From Planktosalinus sp963975935 (GTDB lineage Bacteria > Bacteroidota > Bacteroidia > Flavobacteriales > Flavobacteriaceae), in NCBI GenBank assembly GCA_963975935.1, contig CAXBIQ010000004.1, positions 62,001 to 126,000 on the forward strand: a DNA stretch of 64,000 nt, read 5' to 3'. A program made the translations under genes and the position numbers. Shown here piece by piece: positions 8,784 through 17,203 of the stretch. The first letter of the stretch is position 1. The number at the start of each line of letters is the position of its first letter. Under the pieces are notes generated by a model. That model was not told where the DNA came from. It did no database searches and worked only from the letters and a program-made list of their open reading frames with translations.

Positions 8784-8791
8784 CAAAGATA
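8784..8791 (-). promoter_or_regulatory. Bacteroidetes -7 promoter element for argS
   Basis: Minus strand TATCTTTG fits the TAnnTTTG consensus exactly, 33 bases before the argS ATG. No clear TTTG -33 box was seen at 19-21 bases upstream. Confidence 0.5.
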
Positions 8792-8885
8792 GGGAGAAAA
8801 ATTATTTATGCAGGCGTTTAATTCCGTTTCCGGATAGAAAACAAAACCTGCGGTTGATTAAAATTTTGTAACTTTAAAACAAAAA

Positions 8886-9311
8886 ATGCTGGTTAACGTC
8901 TCATATAACAATCCGGAAATCAAACGGAAAATCGACACCGAAGTGGGCAAACCCTTTCCCTTAAGGGAACGCATCAAAATGAATGGTGTGGGGTCACCCA
9001 AGCTCTTTATTACATCTACCAGCCTGGAGGTTCACAACCTGCTTGTGCTGGATAACAACCGCAACGTGTGCAACATTGAAATGAGGCCGGGAGGCATTAT
9101 CGTGGGGTTTCGCTCTCTGCTGGAGAGTTTTGCCCTTGTAATCCCCTATTACAAATTGAATGTTTACAAAGGCAAAGCCGAAGAATATGGCATCTACAAA
9201 GACCATTATTTTATCAAAGTGAGTGCAACAGACAAAGCCACACACCGGTTTTTTCAAAAACTCATCAATTACAAAACTGACAATGCACCCCCGCAGATTG
9301 AGGATTTGTAA
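8886..9311 (+). CDS. Conserved-looking hypothetical protein
   Basis: 141 residues, not recognised. No signal peptide and no transmembrane helix, so probably cytoplasmic. It has a mixed alpha/beta look: MRPGGIIVGFRSLLESFALVIPYYKLNVYKG in the middle (split strands), then YGIYKDHYFIKVSA and a charged C-terminal helix. A TAACTTTA element ends nine bases before the ATG. It lies between divergent argS and a convergent lipoprotein gene (3-base gap), so it is probably monocistronic. No function is proposed. Confidence 0.7.
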   Translation: MLVNVSYNNPEIKRKIDTEVGKPFPLRERIKMNGVGSPKLFITSTSLEVHNLLVLDNNRNVCNIEMRPGGIIVGFRSLLESFALVIPYYKLNVYKGKAEEYGIYKDHYFIKVSATDKATHRFFQKLINYKTDNAPPQIEDL

Positions 9312-9314
9312 AAC

Positions 9315-10712
9315 TTAATTTTTTGTAAGGGTTGCCGTCACTACAGTAGGGCCCTCTTCACAAGCGCTATCTTGATTGTCAGTGAATATAAGGGTGATTT
9401 CTGTGTCATCGGTAGTATTATAAGTGGCTGTTTCACCCGTGGGTGCAGGTCCGTAAAGAAGAGCATTTGGAGGACAGGCAATTCCTGTATTTTGATTTGG
9501 AGGAATTATCACTTCTCCACTATTTAATACAAAACTAAAATCTGTTGGGGGATTACTAACACCGGCTTCCGGAAGATATTTTATTTCAAACATGCGCTGT
9601 GTGGGACTGCCGTCTAAGGTTATTTCTATAACGGTACCCACTTCCCACACAGAAAAACCTAAAACCCCGGTACCAACTTGAGTTACAGTATAACTGCCCA
9701 GATAAAGGGAATCAATTCCCGGGTTTACTACAACTTCAATTAAGCATTCTGCTCCACCAATTTCCAGGTTAAATATTGCAGTTCCCTCAGAATCGGGTGT
9801 TCCTGTAATTTGATAAACCAATGTGCCGCTACCAATTTCAAAAGTACCGGACGCAATAGTAGCAGTTAAACCAATAACACCTGTAGAGGGAACCGATTGT
9901 TCATTATAACTTCCTCCATTTCCACCGCCATAGGGAACACTAAACATCGCATCTGAAACAGAACCGGCAGTAAGTGTACCCTCAACGGTTACTTCATCAC
10001 AGTCTAGGGTATTAAATCCGGCTTCAGTTATTGTAAAAGTTTCTTCATTTCCATACCCGGTTCCATTTTCATTGGTGGCATAGGCACGAACATAATAAGT
10101 AGTTTCATATAGCAAATCTGGCATCATTTCACTAAAGTCGGCTGTTCCGGCACCCGATTCAGTGATACCGGTATGTGTGGCCAAAGTGGGGCTTGGCGTG
10201 TCACTCCAAACAATCCCTTTAGACAACACAGGTGAGTCAGATTCAATCATTGTACCTCCCGACAACGCTGAAGTGGCAGTAATATCAGTAACTTCAAGGG
10301 TTAATAATGAAGGAATTAAAGTCTCTTCTGTTGTAAAACTAACGGTTTCACCATAAGCTACACCCGCATCGCTTTTTGCATAAGCTTTTAAATGATAAAC
10401 GGTACCCGGGCTAAGTTCTGTAAGGGTACTTGTGAAAGAACCAACACCCCCGCCTTCATTTGTTTTTGTAGGGAGGGAGATAGTAATATCGGTCGCTGTA
10501 CTCCAAATGACTCCCTTTTCAGTAACCGGGGCGCTGCCTTGTGACAGAACCTCACCGTTTGCTGTTACTGAAGTAGTATTTACAAGAGTTATTTCGTTAG
10601 TGATTACCTGTGGTAAAACAACCTGGTTTCCTTCACCTGCATCATCGTCAGAACTGCAATTCACAAAAACAAAACAAAGACATAAAAGAAAGTAAAATGG
10701 GTAGGATTTCAT
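9315..10712 (-). CDS. Lipoprotein with fibronectin-III-like repeats and a shared C-terminal module
   Basis: 465 residues from ATG 10712; the frame stays open further upstream, but this Met starts a clean lipoprotein signal with VNCSS (Cys about 19). Two beta-sandwich repeats of about 90-95 residues follow, each with a pattern like VTEKGVIWSTA ... YHLKAYAKSDAGVAYGE and LSKGIVWSDT ... YYVRAYATNENGTGYGN. A Gly-rich beta section follows, then a final domain of about 130 residues (GSYTVTQVG ... YGPAPTGETATYN ... VVTATLTKN) that is homologous to the C-termini of the lipoproteins at 47392 and 48449. Probably surface-exposed; function unknown. Confidence 0.82.
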   Translation of the reverse strand: MKSYPFYFLLCLCFVFVNCSSDDDAGEGNQVVLPQVITNEITLVNTTSVTANGEVLSQGSAPVTEKGVIWSTATDITISLPTKTNEGGGVGSFTSTLTELSPGTVYHLKAYAKSDAGVAYGETVSFTTEETLIPSLLTLEVTDITATSALSGGTMIESDSPVLSKGIVWSDTPSPTLATHTGITESGAGTADFSEMMPDLLYETTYYVRAYATNENGTGYGNEETFTITEAGFNTLDCDEVTVEGTLTAGSVSDAMFSVPYGGGNGGSYNEQSVPSTGVIGLTATIASGTFEIGSGTLVYQITGTPDSEGTAIFNLEIGGAECLIEVVVNPGIDSLYLGSYTVTQVGTGVLGFSVWEVGTVIEITLDGSPTQRMFEIKYLPEAGVSNPPTDFSFVLNSGEVIIPPNQNTGIACPPNALLYGPAPTGETATYNTTDDTEITLIFTDNQDSACEEGPTVVTATLTKN

Positions 10713-10773
10713 AGTAACTTGGGGTATATCAAAATTTGATAGCAAAAATAAATTTTTTATGATAATATCCAAT

Positions 10774-10807
10774 TAAAAAAGGGAATACAAGTTAATGTAC
10801 TCCCTTT
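10774..10807 (-). terminator. Rho-independent terminator
   Basis: On the minus strand AAAGGGAGTACA (10807-10796) pairs with TGTATTCCCTTT (10789-10778), 12 pairs including one G-T, with a six-base loop and then TTTAATT. It ends the transcript of the small membrane protein gene that starts at 11170. Confidence 0.75.
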
Positions 10808-10855
10808 AACCCAATAAATTCTTGTAATATAATTAAGAAGAGGTTAAACAGCTTC

Positions 10856-11170
10856 TTATAAAAGGATAATCAACAAAAGAATGATGATAATCGCACCTGC
10901 AGAAAGGTAAATTCCATAACCTTTGGCACGCACTTCTTTCTTCATTTCCCGCAATTCTTTGCGCAGTTCCTTCTTCTCAGCCCGGCTTAGTGCTGAGCGG
11001 TCCATTTCTTTAATCTCTTCAATGCGATCCAGCATTTCCTGTACTTCTGCAGGAATTTCAGTGGGTTCAGGATCGGGTCCTTTTGCTCGGGGTTCTGTAG
11101 CCGAAGCGGCCAGTGGAATACTTGTAAAAAGTAAAACAGTCGTCATAAAAACAAATACCATATTTCTCAT
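10856..11170 (-). CDS. Small exported protein with C-terminal membrane helix
   Basis: 104 residues from ATG 11170, chosen over an upstream in-frame start because it begins a signal peptide (MRNMVFVFMTTVLLF...). After cleavage near SAT there is a Pro/Glu stretch, then a highly charged helix (IPAEVQEMLDRIEEIKEMDRS ... RAEKKELRKELREMKKEVR) and a hydrophobic C-terminus GIYLSAGAIIIILLLIILL. This is a common small-protein type in Bacteroidota, sometimes mislabelled as a tRNA synthetase fragment. Function unknown. A strong terminator follows the gene. Confidence 0.75.
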   Translation of the reverse strand: MRNMVFVFMTTVLLFTSIPLAASATEPRAKGPDPEPTEIPAEVQEMLDRIEEIKEMDRSALSRAEKKELRKELREMKKEVRAKGYGIYLSAGAIIIILLLIILL

Positions 11171-11496
11171 CTGTTCAAAATTTAAGGTTAGTACCACCAA
11201 GATACAAGTTTTAAAACGTTCAAAATCTTAAAGAAATGAGAAAGTTTCAAGAGCACTTTTAATTTGCAACGTTTCTATGAGCTGTGGCATGGATAAGCAA
11301 CTAATATAGCAAACAAAACCCAAAGCTGAGGAAAATCAGCGAAATACGAGTTTCTCCTTTGAAGTTTTACTACGGAAAAGAAGCGCAGCGAATTTTAACC
11401 CTAGGAAGGCTGGCTGGGCATCGACAATTTTAGTAAGTAAGCTGACACTAAAAATGAATTACAGAAGGTGTTAGCAATTCTATCTTCAATTGTTTT
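11171..11496. other. Noncoding stretch with one copy of the 16-bp direct repeat
   Basis: 326 bases without a credible gene. It contains direct repeat copy 1 (11273-11288), a small GCTGA/TCAGC hairpin near 11325-11339, and unusual sequence at 11340-11430 (TACTACGGAAAAGAAGCGCAG) that has no coding frame. It may be a remnant of a mobile or cassette-like element. Confidence 0.4.
11273..11288 (+). repeat. 16-bp direct repeat, copy 1
   Basis: TTCTATGAGCTGTGGC, identical to 13231-13246; the bases outside differ on both sides. The two copies bracket the AT-rich segment with the zinc-ribbon and beta-barrel genes. Confidence 0.65.
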
Positions 11497-12309
11497 TTAA
11501 TTCTTAGTCAATTCAAAACCACATCTCGAACAATATTTAGAGTCACTGCTATTTTCAGAGTCACATTTATTACAAATTATTTTTGTGACTATAGAGTGAG
11601 TTTGTTCTTTGGTATGAATCGTTTTATTCTCTTTCTTATTCTTTTTCAATAAATATCTAATTAATAGAAAAATCCCAATCAATAATGCAATAAGAAGTAC
11701 ATAGAAAATAATTTGCCCAATAATAAATCCGATTTCGTATTCTAAATTAAATTCATCACTAGTATCATTTTGAATTGTAGAAACATTTTTAACTTCTTTT
11801 AAATTGATTAAAAATGAATTGAAATATTCTATTTTCTTTTCATTTGCTATATCCTTTTGATCAGTCAAAGTCCAAAAATCAATATTAATAATATGTTTAT
11901 TTACATAGATTATTCTTTTAAATATCTGACTTGGTAAATTTGGATTGGCTGGGGCATAATATTCTAACTCTAATGCTGGAATATTTTGCAATATGATTTC
12001 ATTCATTGAAACTATTTCAGCATTTGAAGCATCCAAAGTTCCTTGAACTACACCTTGATATATATCAGTTAATTCTTTTTGAGTAATTTTAGAACTTTGC
12101 TGGTCAGAAAGTTTTCGTATGGTTACTATATAAAAAGCAAATTCATCTTCAGCAAAATAGATTGTCTCTCCTTGTGTTTTAGTTAATTCACTCTCAACAG
12201 GAAAATTAATGCTTGCAAAATCAGTTATATCCGTTTTAACCCAATCTTGAGCATTTGTTATATTCACTATAAAAATGAATAGTATTAAAATTCTAGTGGT
12301 TAGTTTCAT
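11497..12309 (-). CDS. Membrane-anchored protein with C-terminal zinc ribbon
   Basis: 270 residues. Signal peptide (to about NAQ, residue 21), an exported domain to about residue 190, one transmembrane helix at about 193-219, then a Lys-rich linker and a C-terminal zinc ribbon CNKCDSENSSDSKYCSRCG with two CxxC pairs, which would lie in the cytoplasm. The exported part resembles PsbP/DUF1795-like fold proteins in outline only. The region is visibly AT-richer than its surroundings and lies between 16-bp direct repeats, so it may be acquired. Function unknown. Confidence 0.72.
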   Translation of the reverse strand: MKLTTRILILFIFIVNITNAQDWVKTDITDFASINFPVESELTKTQGETIYFAEDEFAFYIVTIRKLSDQQSSKITQKELTDIYQGVVQGTLDASNAEIVSMNEIILQNIPALELEYYAPANPNLPSQIFKRIIYVNKHIINIDFWTLTDQKDIANEKKIEYFNSFLINLKEVKNVSTIQNDTSDEFNLEYEIGFIIGQIIFYVLLIALLIGIFLLIRYLLKKNKKENKTIHTKEQTHSIVTKIICNKCDSENSSDSKYCSRCGFELTKN

Positions 12310-12379
12310 AGATGGCAGATTTTTTTTTATACTTACTCACGTTTCTTTTTTAATCTGTGGCATGCTTTTAGCAATATTA

Positions 12380-13060
12380 TCACAGATTTAAACTCCAATT
12401 AGCGATTAATTTTATAGTGTTGGTATAACTATTAGATATGTTAGCAACTTCTGTATCTCCAATATCGGTAATCCCAAAATCATCTCTAATTTCGAATGTT
12501 AAATTATTTTTCTCGTTTAATTTAAAAGTCATTCCAATGCCAAGTGATATTCCGTATTCCTTATCTTTGTATATATAATTGAAGTCTATAAAACTAAGAT
12601 CTTCACCTGTTTCAGTATTTATCATTTCATTTGAAACATCAAAAATATGATTGTAAAAGAATCCTCCATTTATATAGAATTCTTTTTCAAAGCCAAATTT
12701 ATACTTCAAAAGAATAGGTATATTTATATTCTTAATGTTAGTTTCATCTTCGACTTTGTAGGTGTCCCACCAGACCAGATTAGACCCATTATATTCAGCT
12801 TTATATGATCTATTTTCGTAGTTCAAGTTGGTTAGAATTGAAAAGTCCTCATTCATGTGGTATTCAAAAGATAAACCAAAAAAATAATTGAATTGGGAAT
12901 CATATTTGTCGGCCCAGGAATCTCCTCTAAAACTGTTATAATTGGGTCCAACATTTATTCCAATATTAAAATTATTTGTATGTTTTTTTTCCTTTTCTTG
13001 TCCAATTAAGGAAGTTGTAACTAGTAAAATGGTACATATCAAAAAGAAATTTTTGTTCAT
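12380..13060 (-). CDS. Outer-membrane beta-barrel protein (PorT-like)
   Basis: 226 residues with signal peptide (cleavage near LIGQ) followed by amphipathic beta-strands typical of the small Bacteroidota OMP_b-brl families: NIGINVGPNYNSF, FFGLSFEYHM, INIPILLKYKFG, GISLGIGMTF, ending TIKLIANWSLNL. Such proteins are 8-stranded outer-membrane barrels of mostly unknown role. Strongly AT-rich like its downstream neighbour; the 70-base gap contains AATCTGTGGC, which partly resembles the flanking direct repeat. Substrate or partner cannot be inferred. Confidence 0.75.
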   Translation of the reverse strand: MNKNFFLICTILLVTTSLIGQEKEKKHTNNFNIGINVGPNYNSFRGDSWADKYDSQFNYFFGLSFEYHMNEDFSILTNLNYENRSYKAEYNGSNLVWWDTYKVEDETNIKNINIPILLKYKFGFEKEFYINGGFFYNHIFDVSNEMINTETGEDLSFIDFNYIYKDKEYGISLGIGMTFKLNEKNNLTFEIRDDFGITDIGDTEVANISNSYTNTIKLIANWSLNL

Positions 13061-13390
13061 GGGTTAATTTGAATTATTGCTAATTTGTTATAAATCGCAA
13101 ATATACTTTTATATCAATTAAAATTATGGGATAAATCACTTTCTGTGCTTCTTTTTTGCTTTTTGTAAATGAAGCTGATTCTTCATCCAGTGGCCTAAAC
13201 TCCTTCATTAATTTTTTTTGGCAATTTTTCTTCTATGAGCTGTGGCGAGCTCATATAATATACCCTTCGAATCAGTCTTTGCTGAGTATTCCAAGGTCTG
13301 AAATAAACGTGCAGGAGCAACCTTCACAATCACATAACAATCCCATGACCATTACAACACAAGAGCGCTGTTCCTTTGCGGCAAAAAACA
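13061..13390. other. Noncoding stretch with second copy of the 16-bp repeat
   Basis: 330 bases before marC. Contains direct repeat copy 2 and, near its end, TTCCTTTG at 13371-13378, one base off the -7 consensus and 12 bases before the marC ATG. Short open frames across it have no signal, domain or composition supporting coding. Confidence 0.4.
13231..13246 (+). repeat. 16-bp direct repeat, copy 2
   Basis: TTCTATGAGCTGTGGC, identical to the copy at 11273-11288, 1958 bases away. Confidence 0.65.
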
Positions 13391-14020
13391 ATGGACCTAT
13401 TTCTATATGCATTTGCAGCCCTGTTCTCCATCATGAACCCTTTGGGTACCGTACCCATATTTGTGGGACTCACCCAGGAAGAAGACACCGCTGAGCGTAA
13501 AAAAACCGCCCTGCTCACATCCATCAATGTGCTGGTAATTCTCCTGATTTCTTTCTTCCTCGGAAAGTATTTACTGCATTTTTTTGGCATCAGCCTCAAT
13601 TCGCTGCGCATCGCCGGCGGGCTGATTATCATCTCGTCAGGTTTTGCCCTCCTCACCGGCAGCTTTGCCAAACACAAAGGGATGAAAAACAAACGGGTAC
13701 AAAAAGATTTGTCACAACGCGAACGCTTTTCGCTCACACCGCTGGCCATACCCATGCTGGCAGGTCCGGGTTCCATCTCCATGCTCATCACATTTCAGCA
13801 GGAATACAAAATCACATCACAAATCCTGTTCATCATCCTAGCAGTGTTCCTGGCGTGTCTCATAACCTACCTCATCCTGCGAAGCTCCTACTTCATTGCA
13901 AAAGCTCTGGGCGCATCAGGCATCAATGCCATTTCCAGAATTATCGGGTTTATTGTGATTGCAATCGGGATTGAATACATCAGCGGGGCGGTTATTGATT
14001 TAATGAAGACCTTCCTCTAA
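13391..14020 (+). CDS. MarC family integral membrane protein
   Basis: 209 residues from ATG 13391; an in-frame TTG five codons earlier is less likely. About six transmembrane segments. MarC signatures are FAALFSIMNPLGTVPIFVGLT at the start and LTPLAIPMLAGPGSISMLI in the middle. The family sits in the inner membrane; its function is not settled, and the old link to multiple antibiotic resistance has been withdrawn for E. coli MarC. Stands alone. Confidence 0.9.
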   Translation: MDLFLYAFAALFSIMNPLGTVPIFVGLTQEEDTAERKKTALLTSINVLVILLISFFLGKYLLHFFGISLNSLRIAGGLIIISSGFALLTGSFAKHKGMKNKRVQKDLSQRERFSLTPLAIPMLAGPGSISMLITFQQEYKITSQILFIILAVFLACLITYLILRSSYFIAKALGASGINAISRIIGFIVIAIGIEYISGAVIDLMKTFL

Positions 14021-14092
14021 CCACCATGTATGGGTTAACGCCTCTTTAACGCTTTAAACCAAAAGGATTCCGTATTTTTAAAAGAAAATACT

Positions 14093-15523
14093 GTGAAGAT
14101 ATTACTCACCGGTGCCACCGGATATATCGGCAAACGCCTCCTGCCGCAATTGCTTGAACTGGGACACGAAGTGGTGTGCTGTGTGCGGGACAAAAACAGG
14201 ATGGATGTTGACAAATCATTTTCTCAAAACATCAGTTTTGTGGAAGTAGACTTTCTGAAGGATGTAACCCTCGAAAATTTTCCGAAAGATATCGACATAG
14301 CTTATTATCTCATCCACTCCATGAGTTCGTCTACAGGCAATTTTGATGAAAAGGAGGCACTTTCCGCAGAAAATTTCAACAAATACATGGCGGCTACAGC
14401 TGTAAAACAGGTAATATACCTCAGCGGTATTATCAATCAGGAAGAACTGTCAAAACATCTTTCATCACGAAAAAAAGTAGAAGAAATCCTGTTTCAGGGC
14501 AACTATAAGCTCACCGTTTTACGTGCCGGCATTGTGGTGGGTTCCGGGAGTTCCTCTTTTGAAATCATCAGGGACTTGTGTGAAAAGCTACCCATTATGA
14601 TCGCCCCAAAATGGTTACAAACACGCACCCAACCCATTGCGGTGCGCGATGTGATTTCGCTCTTGACAGGCGTCATCGGCAACGAGCAGTGTTACAATCA
14701 ATCCTTTGACATTGGTGGGCCTGACATTCTCACATACAAAGAAATGCTGCAGCGCTACTCAAAAATCAGGCAATTAAAATTATGGATCATACAAGTGCCG
14801 GTGATGACACCCCGCTTATCGTCATACTGGCTATATTTTGTAACTTCTACTACTTATTCGCTGGCCGTCAATCTCGTGGAGAGCATGAAAACCGAAGTAG
14901 TGGCAAAAGATAATAAGCTCATTAATATTTTAAACCTGAAGCCCATCACCTATGAAGAAGCCATCCAAAAGGCATTCCAGAAAATTGAGCAAAACCTGGT
15001 GGTTTCGAGCTGGAAAGATGCGCTGGTTTCCGGAAGGTTTACAGATTTGAAAGAATACATACGCGTGCCCGAACACGGTTGCCTGAAAGACGTCAAGACG
15101 ATGAAAGTTAAGGATGTGGACCAGACAATGAAAAACATCTGGTCCATTGGCGGTTACCGCGGCTGGTACTACGGTGACCTTTTGTGGAAAATACGCGGCT
15201 TTATGGACCTTGCAGTAGGTGGTGTAGGACTGCGACGCGGTCGCACACACCCCGATAAAATTTATGCCGGTGATTCCCTCGATTTCTGGCGTGTACTCTA
15301 TGCCGATAAAGAAGAAAAAAGATTGCTGCTGTTTGCCGAAATGAAATTGCCGGGGGAAGCCTGGCTCGAATTTGAAATTGACGAAGACAACACACTCACA
15401 CAAACCGCCACCTTCAGACCTAAGGGTTTATGGGGCCGATTGTACTGGTATAGTGTTTTACCGTTTCATTATTTTATTTTTGGTGGAATGATTCGTAATA
15501 TTGTGAACTACAAACCTGACTGA
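14093..15523 (+). CDS. NAD(P)-binding SDR-type protein with C-terminal DUF2867
   Basis: 476 residues starting at GTG. The N-terminus has the nucleotide-binding motif TGATGYIGKRLLPQL of atypical short-chain dehydrogenases and an AYYLIHSM segment. From about residue 320 a DUF2867 domain follows (SIGGYRGWYYGDLLWKIRG, VGLRRGRTHPDKIYAGD, LDFWRVLYAD, and ending in YFIFGGMIRNIV). This fusion is widespread and annotated as an oxidoreductase; the substrate is unknown. The next gene begins one base after its stop, so both are probably co-translated. Confidence 0.88.
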   Translation: MKILLTGATGYIGKRLLPQLLELGHEVVCCVRDKNRMDVDKSFSQNISFVEVDFLKDVTLENFPKDIDIAYYLIHSMSSSTGNFDEKEALSAENFNKYMAATAVKQVIYLSGIINQEELSKHLSSRKKVEEILFQGNYKLTVLRAGIVVGSGSSSFEIIRDLCEKLPIMIAPKWLQTRTQPIAVRDVISLLTGVIGNEQCYNQSFDIGGPDILTYKEMLQRYSKIRQLKLWIIQVPVMTPRLSSYWLYFVTSTTYSLAVNLVESMKTEVVAKDNKLINILNLKPITYEEAIQKAFQKIEQNLVVSSWKDALVSGRFTDLKEYIRVPEHGCLKDVKTMKVKDVDQTMKNIWSIGGYRGWYYGDLLWKIRGFMDLAVGGVGLRRGRTHPDKIYAGDSLDFWRVLYADKEEKRLLLFAEMKLPGEAWLEFEIDEDNTLTQTATFRPKGLWGRLYWYSVLPFHYFIFGGMIRNIVNYKPD

Positions 15524-15524
15524 T

Positions 15525-16172
15525 ATGAAAAAAATAATTCTCTTGTTCGTGGGCATCGCTTTCTTTGCCTGCAAGGATAAAGCACCCGAAACCCCTAAAG
15601 AAGTTCAGGTAATCGATGAAGACCTGCAGCAAGTCAACAACTATATGACCGGAAGCTTTGACAATAGCAGCCAGGCAGCTTCAGACACCGTATACTACAA
15701 TGTCACGTTACACATGTATCCCATCTGGCAGGAAAAAGAAGACTACTGGCTGTATGTGGAACAGGCTTTTTCTGAAAATCAGGAAAAACCATACAGGCAA
15801 CGCATTTACAAACTGAGCCGGGAAAATGACAGTGTCCTGAAAAGTGAAATCTTCACCCTACCCAATGCATCGTTGTGGAAAAATAAATGGAAAACCCCTG
15901 AACAGTTTGAAAAGCTTCTTGCTGAAAGCCTTGTGCTGCTTGAAGGCTGCGAAGTATTTCTAAAGAAAACCAGTGAAGGCACTTACAAAGGAAGCACCAA
16001 AGACAAAAACTGCCTGAATGATCTGAATGGCGCAAGCTATGCCATTTCAGAAGTAGAAATCAACGAAAAAAGCATTACCGCCTGGGACAGGGGTTTTAGT
16101 GATAGAGACAGCCTCGTCTGGGGCCCAGAAAAAGGAGGATATATTTTTGATAAAATAAATGAACAACCCTGA
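15525..16172 (+). CDS. CpcT/CpeT-like chromophore lyase family lipoprotein
   Basis: 215 residues with a short signal and lipobox FFACK (Cys about 16). The body fits the CpeT/CpcT family: YMTGSFDNSSQAASD near the start, then VTLHMYPIWQEKEDYWLYVEQA, QRIYKL and a C-terminal WGPEKGGYIFDK. In cyanobacteria these lyases attach bilins to phycobiliproteins; Bacteroidota have no phycobilisomes, so another small-molecule-binding role is likely here. Tightly coupled to the upstream DUF2867 gene. The stop codon is inside a heptamer repeat shared with the converging gene. Confidence 0.8.
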   Translation: MKKIILLFVGIAFFACKDKAPETPKEVQVIDEDLQQVNNYMTGSFDNSSQAASDTVYYNVTLHMYPIWQEKEDYWLYVEQAFSENQEKPYRQRIYKLSRENDSVLKSEIFTLPNASLWKNKWKTPEQFEKLLAESLVLLEGCEVFLKKTSEGTYKGSTKDKNCLNDLNGASYAISEVEINEKSITAWDRGFSDRDSLVWGPEKGGYIFDKINEQP

Positions 16173-16197
16173 ACTTTGAACCTGAAACCCGCAACCC
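16167..16197 (+). repeat. Degenerate period-7 repeat between convergent genes
   Basis: CCCTGAA, CTTTGAA, CCTGAAA, CCCGCAA, CCC. It contains the stop codon of the CpeT-like gene at 16170-16172 and touches the stop codon of the opposing gene at 16197-16199. Confidence 0.65.
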
Positions 16198-17132
16198 TAT
16201 CCCTTCGGCAAAAACACCTCTGCCATCATACAACGGGCACTACCACCCCCCAGTGTTTCAATCGTGCTGATATCACTGCTCAGAATAGTACTGTGTTTTT
16301 CAATCGCAGCTATTTGTTGCTTGTTTAGGCTGGAGTAGGCAGATTGTGACATCACCGTGATGGAGGCTCCTTCTGCATTGATTACTTCAAGCATATTCCC
16401 TGCAAATTGTTCAACCTGTGCTTCGGTAATGGAAATCACTTCTTTTTTATCTTCTTTGAGGTGATTCAACACATTCTTACGCTCCTTGGTGTCGTCTATA
16501 CAATCCAGGCAAACCACGGCAAAATCTTTTGCCACACACATCATCACATTGGTGTGATAAATGGGCAGTCGTTTTCCTTTTACGGTTTGATAAGCCGTAA
16601 ATATAACCGGGGTATATTCAAAGTCTTCACAGAACTCGATGAGCAGTTCTTCCTCAGCTCTGGGCGAAAGGGCACAATAGGCTTTTCTGTTCACACGGTC
16701 CAGTACCAAACTTCCGGTACCTTCAAGAAACAATTCTTCATCTTCGGCAGCTGTATAATCCACCACATTTTGAATCTTGAAACCTTGCTCCTCCAGTGTT
16801 CCAATAACCTCTCCCCTGCGTTCACGTCTTCGGTTAACGGCAAACATGGGATATAACGCCATATCACCGTTTTCGTGAAACGAAACCCAGTTGTTGGGAA
16901 AAAGGGAATCAGGTGTATCCTGCGAACCGTCATCGTGAAAAACAACAACATTCACGCCGGCTTCCTTTAATTTTGTGACCAAAGCATCAAACTCCTCCTG
17001 AGCGAGAGCATTACTGTCTTTAAGTTTTAAAGTATCTGAAGTGCTTTGATAATAATTGTTTACTGCGGTTTCTTCATTCAAACGGAAAGCCGCCGGACGG
17101 ACCATTAATATTGTATTTGTGGCTTGTTGCAT
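16197..17132 (-). CDS. ctlX: Arginine deiminase-related protein (CtlX-like)
   Basis: 311 residues of the guanidine-group-modifying (amidinotransferase/deiminase) superfamily. Starts TILMVRPAAFRLNEET, has FPNNWVSFH, the catalytic His in PIYHTNVMMCV, and the nucleophilic Cys near the C-terminus in LGGGSARCMMAEVF. The closest known type is the citrulline-utilization hydrolase CtlX, which acts on small ureido or guanidino amino acids. Cytoplasmic. The related enzyme at 18072 lies two genes upstream on the same strand with an outer-membrane protein gene between. A TATTTTTG -7 element lies 22 bases before the start. Confidence 0.85.
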   Translation of the reverse strand: MQQATNTILMVRPAAFRLNEETAVNNYYQSTSDTLKLKDSNALAQEEFDALVTKLKEAGVNVVVFHDDGSQDTPDSLFPNNWVSFHENGDMALYPMFAVNRRRERRGEVIGTLEEQGFKIQNVVDYTAAEDEELFLEGTGSLVLDRVNRKAYCALSPRAEEELLIEFCEDFEYTPVIFTAYQTVKGKRLPIYHTNVMMCVAKDFAVVCLDCIDDTKERKNVLNHLKEDKKEVISITEAQVEQFAGNMLEVINAEGASITVMSQSAYSSLNKQQIAAIEKHSTILSSDISTIETLGGGSARCMMAEVFLPKG

Positions 17133-17154
17133 AGCATGGGTTTGTTTTCGTTTG

Positions 17155-17162
17155 CAAAAATA
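17155..17162 (-). promoter_or_regulatory. -7 promoter element for the ctlX-like gene
   Basis: Minus strand TATTTTTG, exact TAnnTTTG match, 22 bases from the ATG. No good -33 box seen. Confidence 0.45.
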
Positions 17163-17203
17163 GGGAAATGTTCTTCAATTTATCTTAAACAAAAATCAAA
17201 AAA

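Noticed and set aside
13156..13494. Open frame of 112 codons overlapping the marC start
   Set aside because: No signal, domain or good start; marC in another frame is a clear family member.
14930..15403. 157-codon frame antisense to the DUF2867 domain
   Set aside because: It lies fully within a strongly supported gene and has no recognisable protein features.
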